Below are positions 35,302-44,400 of a stretch of 64,000 nucleotides of DNA, piece by piece. The DNA is from Novosphingobium fuchskuhlense. Lineage in GTDB: Bacteria; Pseudomonadota; Alphaproteobacteria; Sphingomonadales; Sphingomonadaceae. The position numbers and the translations under genes are program-made. Under the pieces are notes generated by a model, which saw only the letters and a program-made list of their open reading frames with translations, did no database searches and had not been told where the DNA came from. Positions within the stretch are counted from its first letter, which is position 1; every line of letters starts with the position of its first letter. The stretch lies in the NCBI RefSeq assembly GCF_001519075.1, contig NZ_KQ954244.1, positions 1,443,934-1,507,933 on the forward strand, read 5' to 3'.

Positions 35302-36660
35302 ATGAGCGCACCTGCATCCAGGCCGTCCAGCGACGTTTCTGCCGGCGTTGGCCTGTCCGGCCTCGTCGGCCTCGCGCTGTGGGTCATCCTGTGCCGCAAC
35401 TGGGCGGGGATCGCCGATGCGCTGGCGCTGCCGGGGCCGCACGAGCCGCTTGCCGGGCCCAACGCGGCTTTGGCGGCGATGCTGTTCTCCGGCCTGCCGA
35501 TGGTCGCGTGGTCGCTCCTCGTCGACAAGGTGCACCTGCGCGCCTCAACCGGCATTGATTGGGCCAATCCGCGTCCGTTGCGCGATGTCGTCGATATCTC
35601 GATCACCAAGATCGCCGGGCTCTGGGCGACCTGGTCGTTGGTCGGCTTCGTCTATTGCCTGTGCCGCTGGTACTGGCGCGGGCAGTACCTTTTCGCGATG
35701 GACGTGATTTCGGGCCTCGCCCCGGTGTTGTTCCTCGGCGCGGTGCCCTATGTGCTGTGGCTCGATCGCGTGCTGGTCAATCCGCGCGACGCATCGTGGC
35801 ATTTCGGCGCGATGCTGGTGGGGCGCGAGACCTATGACCGCGCCGAGGTCGCCAACCACTTGCGCGCCTGGGCGGTGAAGGGCTTCTTCTGCGCCTTCAT
35901 GTTCTCGATCATCCCCGGCGGCTTCGGCAACGTGGTGCAGATGAACTACGCGGCCGTGCTGGGCGATCCGCTCGCGCTCGGCAATGCGCTGATCGAGACG
36001 ATGTTTCTGGTCGACGTGCAGATTGCGATGGTCGGCTACCTCCTCACGATGAAGCCGCTCGATGCGCAGATCCGCAGTGCCAATCCCTATCTCGCCGGCT
36101 GGGTCGCGGCGCTGATCTGCTATCCGCCCTTTATCCTGATGGGTGGCGGCGGGGTGCTCGATTACCGCACGAACGGCGCGGAATGGACCTTCTGGCTGCA
36201 GGGCATGCCCGTGCTCGAATGGATCTGGGTCGCAGCGATGGTGCTGCTCACGGGGATCTATGCCTGGGCAACGGTGGCCTTCGGCCTGCGCTTCTCGAAT
36301 CTCACCTACCGCGGCGTGCTGACGAATGGGCCCTATGCCTTCACGCGGCACCCGGCCTATCTTTCCAAGAACACCTTCTGGTGGCTTTCGACGCTGCCCT
36401 GGCTCACCACCACGCATTCGCTGGTCGATGCGATCCGCAACACGGTGATCCTCGGCCTTGTCAGCGCGGTCTACTTCTGGCGCGCCAAGACAGAAGAAGC
36501 GCATCTCCTCGCGGAAGACGCCAAGTACCGCGAATACCATGCCTGGATGGCCGAGCACGGTCTTGTCACCGGCACGCTCAACCGCATCGGGCGGATGCTG
36601 ACACGCGGCCGCCCGCGCATGGAACCGCCGGCGATGGGCACGGCGCACCCGGCGGAATAG
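35302..36660 (+). CDS. Isoprenylcysteine/phospholipid methyltransferase-like integral membrane protein
   Basis: A 452-residue protein with about ten hydrophobic helices. The C-terminal part has the ICMT/PEMT pattern GPYAFTRHPAYLSKN and TEEAHLLAEDAKYREY, residues that bind SAM in that superfamily. The N-terminal 270 residues are an unrelated multi-helix membrane region, giving a much longer protein than usual ICMT relatives. Substrate unknown. Confidence 0.7.
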   Translation: MSAPASRPSSDVSAGVGLSGLVGLALWVILCRNWAGIADALALPGPHEPLAGPNAALAAMLFSGLPMVAWSLLVDKVHLRASTGIDWANPRPLRDVVDISITKIAGLWATWSLVGFVYCLCRWYWRGQYLFAMDVISGLAPVLFLGAVPYVLWLDRVLVNPRDASWHFGAMLVGRETYDRAEVANHLRAWAVKGFFCAFMFSIIPGGFGNVVQMNYAAVLGDPLALGNALIETMFLVDVQIAMVGYLLTMKPLDAQIRSANPYLAGWVAALICYPPFILMGGGGVLDYRTNGAEWTFWLQGMPVLEWIWVAAMVLLTGIYAWATVAFGLRFSNLTYRGVLTNGPYAFTRHPAYLSKNTFWWLSTLPWLTTTHSLVDAIRNTVILGLVSAVYFWRAKTEEAHLLAEDAKYREYHAWMAEHGLVTGTLNRIGRMLTRGRPRMEPPAMGTAHPAE

Positions 36661-36716
36661 ACCTCGCCCGCCGTCCACTCTTCATGGTGAAGATCGGGCT
36701 ATAGCGGGGACGCTGT

Positions 36717-37016
36717 TCAGATCGCCTCGCCGTCGTCCGCTGCGTAGAGCCAGATCACGCGATCGTGGAAACCGAGCCCGGCGCGTGCTTTTACCCATTC
36801 GGCCATATGTGCCGATCTGGCGTGAGCCGCGAGCGCAGCGCGGTCCGTCCAGCGCTCGCTCACATGGAACAGCGCCGGATCATCGATGTCCTGAGCATAG
36901 CTGTACTGGATGCAGCCCTGCTCGGCGCGGGTTTCCACAGCAACCTTGCGGGCCAGCGGCAGCAGGGCATCGATATGCTCCGGCGCGACCCGGAAGGATC
37001 CCATCACAAGGATCAC
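36717..37016 (-). CDS. Antibiotic biosynthesis monooxygenase (ABM) domain protein, copy 2
   Basis: A 99-residue ferredoxin-like ABM protein. The pattern VETRAEQGCIQYSYAQDIDDPALFHVSERW matches the family (ending ...ERW), as do short quinone/heme-acting monooxygenases. A GTG at 37016 is used, 4 nt after the stop of the very similar upstream gene. The two genes look like a tandem duplication with divergent sequence. Confidence 0.7.
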   Translation of the reverse strand: MILVMGSFRVAPEHIDALLPLARKVAVETRAEQGCIQYSYAQDIDDPALFHVSERWTDRAALAAHARSAHMAEWVKARAGLGFHDRVIWLYAADDGEAI

Positions 37017-37020
37017 CGGC

Positions 37021-37320
37021 TTACAGGTCCTCGCCTTCGTCGGTGTCGTAGAGCTTGATGTGGCGCTCCTTCATTGTCATGCCCGAAAGGATGGCAATCC
37101 ATTCGGCCACGTGCGGCGTCTTGAGGTGTGCGGCCAGTGCCTCGCGGCTCGTCCAGCGCTCGACGATATGGAAGATCTCGGGATCGCTGATGTCCCGCGC
37201 ATAGTCGTACTGGAGGCAGCCCTCTTCCGCTTGCGTCGCGGCCACAACCTTGCGCGCTGCCGGCATGGCGGCCTCGATGGCTTCGGCGTCGATCCGCAGC
37301 CTGCCCATCACGATGATCAT
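37021..37320 (-). CDS. Antibiotic biosynthesis monooxygenase (ABM) domain protein, copy 1
   Basis: A 99-residue ABM protein of the same length as its downstream neighbour: MGRLRIDAEAIEAAM, AEEGCLQYDYARDISDPEIFHIVERW. Such proteins often oxidise quinols or act as small redox-linked monooxygenases. It sits 33 nt downstream of gshA, so it may be co-transcribed with glutathione synthesis. The two copies share the D-I-S/D-D-P-x-x-F-H-x-x-E-R-W block. Confidence 0.72.
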   Translation of the reverse strand: MIIVMGRLRIDAEAIEAAMPAARKVVAATQAEEGCLQYDYARDISDPEIFHIVERWTSREALAAHLKTPHVAEWIAILSGMTMKERHIKLYDTDEGEDL

Positions 37321-37353
37321 TGGTCTCTCTCCCCTTGATGGCCTTTGCGGCGC

Positions 37354-38739
37354 TTAAAAGCTCTTCGCTGCGTAGATCGGTTCGAGCGACTGCCCCCACA
37401 CGCCATGGTAGAGATCGAGCAGCCGTTCAGCGGGTGTCTTGCCGGTGCTGACGATCTCGTCGAGCGGCTGGAGATAGCCGGTCTCGTTGTCGCCGGCCTC
37501 GTTCAGCTTGCCGCGCGCAGCAAGGCCGGCGCGGGCGATCGAGAGCACCTCGGCCGCGATGTCGCGCAAGGTTCCGCCGCCCGGCAGTGGTGCATTGAGG
37601 CCCAGCTTCGGCACATTCGCACGCAGCTTCTCGCGCCCGTCCATGTCCCAGTCCTTGACCAGGTCCCACGCCGCATCGAGCGCGGTCTGGTCATAGAGCA
37701 GGCCGACCCACAGCGCAGGCAGCGCGCAGATGCGGTTCCACGGCCCGCCATCGGCACCGCGCATCTCGAGGAAGCTCTTGAGGCGCACTTCGGGGAAAGC
37801 GGTCGAAAGATGGTCGATCCAGTCAGACCGCGTCGGCTTTTCGCCGGGCAGCGCGGGCAGCTTGCCTTCGAGGAAATCGCGGAACGACTGGCCCGCCGCA
37901 TCAATGTAGCGCCCGTCCCGGAACACGAAATACATCGGCACATCGAGCATGTAGTCGACATAGCGCTCATAGCCGAAGCCTTCGTCGAACACGAACGAGA
38001 GCATGCCGGTGCGCGCCGGATCGGTGTCGGTCCAGATGTGGCTGCGATACGACAGGAAGCCGTTGGGCTTGCCTTCGAGGAACGGCGAATTGGCAAAGAG
38101 CGCGGTGGCGAGCGGCTGCAGCGCCAGCGAAACGCGGAACTTCTGCACCAAGTCCGCCTCGCTTGAATAGTCGAGGTTGGTTTGGATCGTGCAGGTGCGC
38201 AGCATCATGTCGAGGCCCATCGTGCCCACGCGCGGCATGTGCCGCAGCATGATGTCATAGCGGCCCTTGGGCATGATCGGCAGCTCTTCGCGGGTCTTGT
38301 CCGGCCACAGCCCGAGCCCGAGATAGCCAAGGCCCAGCTTGTCGCCGATGGTCTTTACCTGCGCGAGATGGCGGCCGGTTTCGGCACAGGTCTGGTGCAG
38401 GTTCTCGAGCGGCGCACCCGAAAGCTCGAGCTGGCCGGCAGGTTCAAGGCTTACCGCGCCGTCGGCTCCGCTCATTGCGATCACGTTGGGGCCGGTATCG
38501 CTGTCCTCCAGGATCGGCGTCCAGCCGTAGTCCTCCAGCGCGAGCAATAGATCGCGGATGCCGCCGGGTTCGCTGTAGGAAGGCGCGGCGTGGTCCGCGG
38601 TGCGATAGACGAATTTCTCGTGCTCGGTACCGATCCGCCAGGCCTCGCGTGGCTTTTCGCCCTTGGCCATCGGCTCGATGAGCTGGCTGCGGCTCTCGAT
38701 GACGGGATCGTTGCGATTCGAAACTTGTCTCGTGCTCAT
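37354..38739 (-). CDS. gshA: Glutamate-cysteine ligase
   Basis: Makes gamma-glutamylcysteine in glutathione synthesis. The 461-residue protein is of the plant/alphaproteobacterial type: WRIGTEHEKFVY at the N-terminus, SLEPAGQLELSG, CTIQTNLDYSSE and RSDWIDHLSTAFPEVRLKSF. This type does not resemble E. coli GshA closely. gshB is not in the window. Confidence 0.93.
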   Translation of the reverse strand: MSTRQVSNRNDPVIESRSQLIEPMAKGEKPREAWRIGTEHEKFVYRTADHAAPSYSEPGGIRDLLLALEDYGWTPILEDSDTGPNVIAMSGADGAVSLEPAGQLELSGAPLENLHQTCAETGRHLAQVKTIGDKLGLGYLGLGLWPDKTREELPIMPKGRYDIMLRHMPRVGTMGLDMMLRTCTIQTNLDYSSEADLVQKFRVSLALQPLATALFANSPFLEGKPNGFLSYRSHIWTDTDPARTGMLSFVFDEGFGYERYVDYMLDVPMYFVFRDGRYIDAAGQSFRDFLEGKLPALPGEKPTRSDWIDHLSTAFPEVRLKSFLEMRGADGGPWNRICALPALWVGLLYDQTALDAAWDLVKDWDMDGREKLRANVPKLGLNAPLPGGGTLRDIAAEVLSIARAGLAARGKLNEAGDNETGYLQPLDEIVSTGKTPAERLLDLYHGVWGQSLEPIYAAKSF

Positions 38740-38796
38740 GGTACGTGCGTTAGTGCCCCCCGCGCGCGCGCGCCAGCCGAAATGAGCGTGCCGGTT

Positions 38797-39561
38797 TCAC
38801 TCCTCAAGCGCCAAAGCGCCCCAATCGCCCCGGGTTCCCATCCACAGTCCGGTTCCGGCAATGGCGGCGGTTTCGGCGCGCAGCACGCGCGGGCCGAGCG
38901 TGATGGCGACGGCAGCGGGGTGCGCGCGGATCATGGCGCGCTCGGCGCTGTCGAAGCCGCCTTCGGGCCCGATCAGCAGTGCTGCGGGGCCGCCGTCCAT
39001 GGCAAAGGCGGTCGCCGCTGGCACACCGCCTTCCTCGTCCGCAAAGTAGAGCCGGCGGCCTGCGGGCCAGCCCTCCAGGAGATCGTCAAGCCGCGTCACG
39101 TCCGCCAGTGCCGGCAGCGCGGTTCGCGCGCATTGCTCGGCCGCTTCGGTCATGATCGCGCCCGCGCGCTCGGGATTGAGTTTGTCCGCCACGCAGCGCC
39201 GGGTGAGCACCGGATGCAGTTCGGCAACACCCAGTTCGGTCGCCTTCTCGATCACGAGATCGAAAGCCGCCTTCTTGGTGAGTGCGGCGCAGAGCCAGAA
39301 ATCGGGCACCCCCTCGCGCGGACGGAGCCGGCTTTCGATCGTCAGCATCACATCGCGCTTGCCGGCCTCGGCCACGCGGGCGAGCCACTCGCCGGTCTCG
39401 TCGTCACACAGGATCACGGCATCGCCCGGCGTGACGCGCATGACCTTGCCGAGGTAATGCGCTTGCCCGCCTTCGAGCTGTACCGACGAGCCCTCGCTCA
39501 GCGGACCAGGAACAAACAGGCGAGGGGCCGACTTCGGCGGCCAGGCGGGGGTAGCGGGCAT
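38797..39561 (-). CDS. rsmE: 16S rRNA (uracil1498-N3)-methyltransferase
   Basis: A 254-residue SPOUT methyltransferase. QAHYLGKVMRVTPGD is the N-terminal PUA-like segment; LLIGPEGGFDSAE and LGPRVLRAETAAI are the SAM-knot motifs that define RsmE. It lies 58 nt upstream of gshA, possibly in one transcript, and is divergent from ubiA. Confidence 0.93.
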   Translation of the reverse strand: MPATPAWPPKSAPRLFVPGPLSEGSSVQLEGGQAHYLGKVMRVTPGDAVILCDDETGEWLARVAEAGKRDVMLTIESRLRPREGVPDFWLCAALTKKAAFDLVIEKATELGVAELHPVLTRRCVADKLNPERAGAIMTEAAEQCARTALPALADVTRLDDLLEGWPAGRRLYFADEEGGVPAATAFAMDGGPAALLIGPEGGFDSAERAMIRAHPAAVAITLGPRVLRAETAAIAGTGLWMGTRGDWGALALEE

Positions 39562-39606
39562 GGGAGGGCTCTAGCCGATCGCAGCCGCCGGGGCTATGCC
39601 GAGCGT

Positions 39607-40527
39607 ATGTCCGCATCCCCCGAAATCGTGCCCGACACCGAGTATCGCGGCCTGCTCGCCGCCTTGCCTCCCACCTTGCGCGATCTGGCGCTGCTTGCGC
39701 GGTTCGACCGGCCGATCGGCTGGTGGCTGCTGTTCTGGCCTTGCGCCTGGGGGGTGTTCCTTGCTGGCGGCGCAGCGCACTGGGGCATCGTGCTGTGGAT
39801 GCTGCTGGGATCCATCGCGATGCGCGGGGCGGGCTGCGTTTACAATGATATCGTCGATGCCGATCTCGATGCCCGCGTGGCGCGGACGGCATCGCGGCCG
39901 ATTGCGAGCGGGGCGGTTTCCAAGCAGGCGGCGTGGGTCTGGCTGCTGGCGCTGTGCGGGGTGGGGCTGATCGTCCTCCTCCAACTGCGCTGGCAGGCGC
40001 AACTCGTGGCGCTTGGCAGTCTCGGCCTCGTCGCGGCCTATCCCTTCATGAAGCGGATTACCGGCTGGCCGCAGGCGTGGCTGGGGCTGGTCTTCACCTG
40101 GGGCGCACCGGTTGGCTGGATCGAGGTGACCGGGTTTGACCGGCTGGCGCCGCTTGGCCTGCTCTATGCCGGGTGCTGGGCATGGTGCATGGCCTATGAC
40201 ACGATCTATGCGCTGCAGGACCGCGAAGACGATGCGATGGTCGGCATCGGCTCTTCCGCCTTGTCGTTCGGGCGCCATGTCCGCGCCGGGGTGATCGGGC
40301 TCTATGCCCTGGCGACGGCGTGCTGGGCGGGGGCGGTCTGGCTGGTGCGGCCCGATCCCGTGGCGCTCTTCGCGCTGCTCCCCGTCACGCTCCACTTTGC
40401 CTGGCAGGCGCTCACGCTCGATACGGCCGATAGCCTCAGTGCTCTCGCGCGGTTCCGCTCGAACCGGTTCGCCGGCGCGCTGATGGCGGCGGCTTGCTTC
40501 GTCGTGGGAGCTGCCACTCAGCTATAG
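39607..40527 (+). CDS. ubiA: 4-hydroxybenzoate polyprenyltransferase
   Basis: Adds the polyprenyl chain to 4-hydroxybenzoate in ubiquinone synthesis. A 306-residue, nine-helix UbiA membrane enzyme. The first Asp-rich motif is NDIVDADLDARVART and the second DREDDAMVG. The ATG at 39607 starts the family-typical sequence; the much longer frame upstream runs antisense through rsmE. Its end overlaps the convergent VOC gene by 10 nt. Confidence 0.95.
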   Translation: MSASPEIVPDTEYRGLLAALPPTLRDLALLARFDRPIGWWLLFWPCAWGVFLAGGAAHWGIVLWMLLGSIAMRGAGCVYNDIVDADLDARVARTASRPIASGAVSKQAAWVWLLALCGVGLIVLLQLRWQAQLVALGSLGLVAAYPFMKRITGWPQAWLGLVFTWGAPVGWIEVTGFDRLAPLGLLYAGCWAWCMAYDTIYALQDREDDAMVGIGSSALSFGRHVRAGVIGLYALATACWAGAVWLVRPDPVALFALLPVTLHFAWQALTLDTADSLSALARFRSNRFAGALMAAACFVVGAATQL

Positions 40528-40904
40528 CTGACCAGTTCCCACTCGATGCCGTCCCAATCGAAGACATAGAACCGACGCCCCGGTTCATAGTCCCCGTGGT
40601 TGAAGGGCTCCAATCCGGCCTCGATCACCACACGCTCGGCCGCGTCGAGATCATCGACCAGCAGACCGATGTGATTGAGCGGCTGGCCCTTGGAGAAGGG
40701 GCCCGAAAGCGGAGTATCACGCTGATAAAGCGCAATATAGTCGATGTCGGCGCCAAGGTGAATGGTCCAGCCGCCCTGCGCCGAGGGCCCGCGCCAGCGT
40801 TCGTGCCACCCGCAGAGACGGGTGAGGAAGCGGGCCGTGCGATCGGGGTCGCTGACCGTGATTTTGATGTGTTCGAGGCGCGCGGTGACGGGATTTTCGG
40901 TCAT
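40518..40904 (-). CDS. VOC (glyoxalase/dioxygenase-like) family protein
   Basis: A 128-residue vicinal-oxygen-chelate protein. LEHIKITVSDPDRTARFLTRLCGW starts the first beta-alpha-beta-beta-beta unit; LNHIGLLVDDL the second; IEWELV near the end supplies the acidic metal ligand. It may be a glyoxalase or a resistance protein; the substrate is unknown. A start at 40904 is used; a GTG at 40931 is possible. It is divergent from soxR with a canonical SoxR operator in its promoter (40947-40977), so it is a likely SoxR target. Confidence 0.78.
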   Translation of the reverse strand: MTENPVTARLEHIKITVSDPDRTARFLTRLCGWHERWRGPSAQGGWTIHLGADIDYIALYQRDTPLSGPFSKGQPLNHIGLLVDDLDAAERVVIEAGLEPFNHGDYEPGRRFYVFDWDGIEWELVSYS

Positions 40905-40946
40905 CCGGAACGGTCCTTGATTTTCTGGCACAACTACGCGCTAGCC

Positions 40947-40977
40947 CTTATGCAACCTCAAGCAGGCTTTAGATCAA
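40947..40977 (-). promoter_or_regulatory. SoxR-type promoter for the VOC gene (19-bp spacer)
   Basis: On the minus strand a -35 TTGATC (40977-40972) is separated by 19 bp from a -10 CATAAG (40952-40947). The 19-bp spacer is typical of MerR/SoxR-activated promoters, which need the activator to twist the DNA. The SoxR box lies across it exactly as at E. coli soxS. Confidence 0.65.
40956..40973. promoter_or_regulatory. SoxR operator between soxR and the VOC gene
   Basis: CCTCAAG-CAGG-CTTTAGA on the plus strand. It matches the SoxR box (CCTCAAG, 4-bp spacer, CTTGAGG) in 7 of 7 and 5 of 7 positions. It sits in the 95-bp divergent region and starts inside the last two bases of the VOC -35 element. 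Confidence 0.68.
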
Positions 40978-40999
40978 GCCAAAAGTTCGGGGATTCGCG

Positions 41000-41458
41000 A
41001 TGCTTGCGAGAACGTCCAAGGGACGCAATGATCTAGTGCCGATCGGCGTGGTCGCGCAGCGTACCGGGCTCGCTGTCTCCGCCATCCGTTACTACGAGGA
41101 GCGCGGGCTTGTCGCCTCGGTGCGCACAGAGGGCAACCAGCGCCGCTTCTTGCGTTCCGATATCCGCCGCCTCAGCTTCATCCTCATCGCGCAGCGCCTT
41201 GGGCTGGGGCTGGCCGAGATCGAGCGCGAGCTTGCGTCGCTGCCGCGCGGCCGCACGCCGACGGTGCTTGATTGGCAACGCATCAGCCGTTCACTGCGCA
41301 GCGAGATCGACAGCCGCATCCAGCTGCTCACCCGCACGCGCAACAAGCTCGATGAATGCATCGGCTGCGGCTGCCTCAGCCTCGACCGCTGCGCGCTCTA
41401 CAACAAGGAAGATCGCGCCGCGGCCGCCGGGCCAGGCCCACGCTTCGTGCTGGATTAG
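41000..41458 (+). CDS. soxR: Redox-sensitive transcriptional activator SoxR
   Basis: A 152-residue MerR-family regulator with a [2Fe-2S] sensor. The helix-turn-helix (GVVAQRTGLAVSAIRYYEERG) is followed by the dimerisation helix and the cluster motif C120-x2-C123-x-C125-x5-C131 (CIGCGCLSLDRC), identical to classical SoxR spacing. It senses redox-cycling compounds and in most non-enteric bacteria controls nearby or metabolite-related genes directly. Here the neighbouring VOC gene is the obvious candidate. No soxS is seen. Its stop overlaps the convergent smc stop by 4 nt. Confidence 0.93.
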   Translation: MLARTSKGRNDLVPIGVVAQRTGLAVSAIRYYEERGLVASVRTEGNQRRFLRSDIRRLSFILIAQRLGLGLAEIERELASLPRGRTPTVLDWQRISRSLRSEIDSRIQLLTRTRNKLDECIGCGCLSLDRCALYNKEDRAAAAGPGPRFVLD

Positions 41459-44400
41459 ACCGGCCCGCTCGCCAGCAGGCTCTCCGCCCCGCCAAGATCC
41501 ACGCTGACAAGGCGCGAAACGCCGCGTTCCACCATCGTTACACCGAACAGACGATGCATCCGGCTCATCGTGACGGCATTGTGGGTCACGATCAGGTACC
41601 GCGTGGTGGTTTCGGCGGCCATGGCATCGAGCAGATCGCAAAAGCGTTCGATATTCGCGTCGTCGAGCGGCGCGTCGACCTCGTCGAGCACGCAGATCGG
41701 CGCGGGGTTGGTGAGGAACAGCGCGAAGATCAGCGCGACGGCCGTGAGCGCCTGTTCGCCGCCTGAGAGCAGCGTCAAAGACTGGAGGCGCTTGCCCGGG
41801 GGCTGGGCAAAGATCTCGAGGCCCGCTTCCAGCGGATCGTCGCTGTCGACCAGCGCAAGGTGCGCCTCGCCCCCGCCGAACAGCCTTGCGAAGAGGCGGC
41901 GGAAGTGGGCATCGACCGCCTCGAACGCGGCGCGCAGGCGCTCTCGTCCCTCGCGGTTGAGCGCGCCGATCGAGCCACGCAGGCGGTTGACCGCTTCAAT
42001 CAGTTCGGCCTGCTCGGTGACAACGGCGGTGTGCTGGGCCTCTGCCTCGGTCAATTCGGTCGCCGCGACGAGGTTGACCGGCCCGAGCCGTTCGCGTTCG
42101 GCAAGGAGGCGGTCGTGCGCGGCGGATTCCTCGGGCGCGGCGGAAACGTCGCTGCCGGGAAAGCCGATGCGTTCGGGCAGCAGCGGCGGCGGGCACTGGA
42201 ACCGTTCGCCGGCGATGCCCGCCATTTCCTGCCGGCGCTGGTCTTCGTTCTCGGCCTTGGCGCCAAGCGCCGCCCGGGCTTCACGGGCCGAGGCCAGCGT
42301 TTCATTCGCGGCGGCGAGCGCGGTATCGGCGCTGCGGGCTGCGGCCTCGGTGCGGGCCAGCGTCGTCTCGGCCTCGGTGAGAGCGGTTGCATAGCGAGCG
42401 CGCAGGGCTTCGGCTTCTTCCAGATCGCGCGCCAGGGCAGGGGGTTTTGCCGCCACGACGCCGCGTTCCTCGGCAAGGTCCTCTGCCTGTGCGGCCATCG
42501 CCGCTAGCCGCCGGGCCGCGTCGCCGGCGCGGGCCTGCCAGCCGCGGATATCGCCGCGCAGCGCGCCGAGGCGCTCCTTGCCCACGGCAAGCGCCTGTCC
42601 GTGCGCGGCGACGGCGGCCATGCCAGACTGGTAGGCGGTGCGGGCGCGGTCGTTCTTCTGGCGCTCGGCATCCACGGCGGTGCGTCCGGCGGCGGGATCG
42701 GGCAGCGCGGCGCGGCGGGCTTCAGCGTCTGCCAGATCGGCCTCGGCGGCGCTGCGCTGGCTGGCCAGATCGGCAGCCGCGCGGTCGATCTCCTCGCGCC
42801 GAGCCGCAATCCGGGCGCGGGCGGCCTCCGCCTGATCCAGCGCGCGAAGGGCGCTGCGTTCGGCGTCCGCTGCCGCCGCCAGCGCACGTTCGTTTGCGCC
42901 AAGTTCTGTCTGGATGCGGGCAAGTTCGGCCTGCGCACCCGCAAGCTCGGCCTGCGCCGTATTGCTGGCGGCTTCGGCAGCTTCGACAGCAGCGCGGCGT
43001 TCGGGAAGCGCGGCTTCCAGTTCGGCGAGGCGGTTTTCTGCGGCGAGTATGGCCGCTTCCGCGCCGCCTTCGCCTCGCGCGACGAAGCCGTCCCAGCGGC
43101 GGAGATGGCCATCGCGGGTCACCAGCCATTCGCCGGGGGCAAGAGTTTCGCCCCGGTCCTCATCGGCGACGCGCACAAGCGCAAGGCGGGCGGCAAGTTC
43201 GGGCGGGCACTGGGTCACGCGGTGGATCAGCGCATCGGCGCGCGGGGCGGGTGCCTCGGAACCGGTCCAGAAGCGGCCATCGCCAGCCGGTGCAGCGCCG
43301 AGCGGGGCAGCAGCGTCGCGGCCGAGTACAGCCGCCAGCGCGCGTTCATATCCCGGGGCAGCGCGGGTAGCGGCCAGCGCGCTGGGGCCCTTGCCGGTGC
43401 GCGCCGCAGCGGCCTCGCGCGCGGCCTTGTCGCGGGCCAGCGCCGAGCATTCGCGTTCGATCCCGACGAGATCGGCGCGCGCCGCTGCAAGATCTGACGA
43501 TGCTGCCTCGCGCGCAGCGGCAAGGCCTTCGCGCTCCGCTGTCAGGCGATCGCGCGTTGCGGTCAGGCGTTCGCGCGCCGTGCCGGCCTCGGCCAGCGCG
43601 GCGGCGGCATCGGTGCGGCGTGCTTCGGCGGCGGCCATGGCGGCAGCCGGATCGGGCTCGGCCTCCAGCGCGCGGCGGGTGGCGGCCAGGCGTGCCTCCT
43701 CGCCATCGAGGCGCGTCAGGCCGTGGCGTGCCGCGGTCAGCGCGGCTTCGGCAACGCGCCATTCGGCCTCGACCCCGGCCTGCTCCGCCACCATCGCGGC
43801 CAGTGCGAGTTCGGCGGCGCGCGCGGCCTGTTCGGCGGCGGCTTCGGCAGCCTTGAGCACAGGTCCTTCCGCCGTCTGGGCGGCGAGCGCGGCTTCGGCG
43901 GCGGCAAGGTCCGCCTCGAGCCGGGTGAGCGCTTCGGCCGCGTCGCGCGTCAGGCGATCGGCCTCGCCGCGTTCGGCCTCGATGCGGTGGATCTGGCGGT
44001 CGATATCGGCAAGCCGCTGGGCTGCGGCTTCGGCCTGTGCGGTGAGTGCGGCGATGCGCTGGCCTTGTGCTGCAGCGTCCTGGCGGCGGTCGAACAGCGC
44101 GTCGCGCGCAGCGCTCTGGGCGGCGGTGGCGGCGTGCTGGGTCTCCTGCGCGGTTCGGGCGGCGGTCTGCGCGGCGGCCACGGCGTCCTCGGCGCGGGCG
44201 GCAGCCGCGCGCGCAGCCTCGGCGGCGGCGGCGGCGTCACGCCAGCGTGCGAAGATCAGGCGGGCCTCGGCGACGCGGATGCGTTCGGAGAGCTGCTTGT
44301 AGCGCTCCGCGGCGCGCGCCTGCCGCCGAAGCGTGCCCACTTGCGCTTCCAGCGTCACGATCAGGTCGTCGAGCCGGGCAAGGTTCGTCTCGGTGGCGCG

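Noticed and set aside
31611..35609. 1332-residue minus-strand open frame
   Set aside because: It is antisense to the hydrolase, glycosyltransferase, yfgM and bamB genes, all with clear motifs on the plus strand.
38590..40527. 645-residue frame suggesting a fusion ahead of ubiA
   Set aside because: The first half is antisense to rsmE; UbiA itself starts at 39607 with a normal N-terminus.
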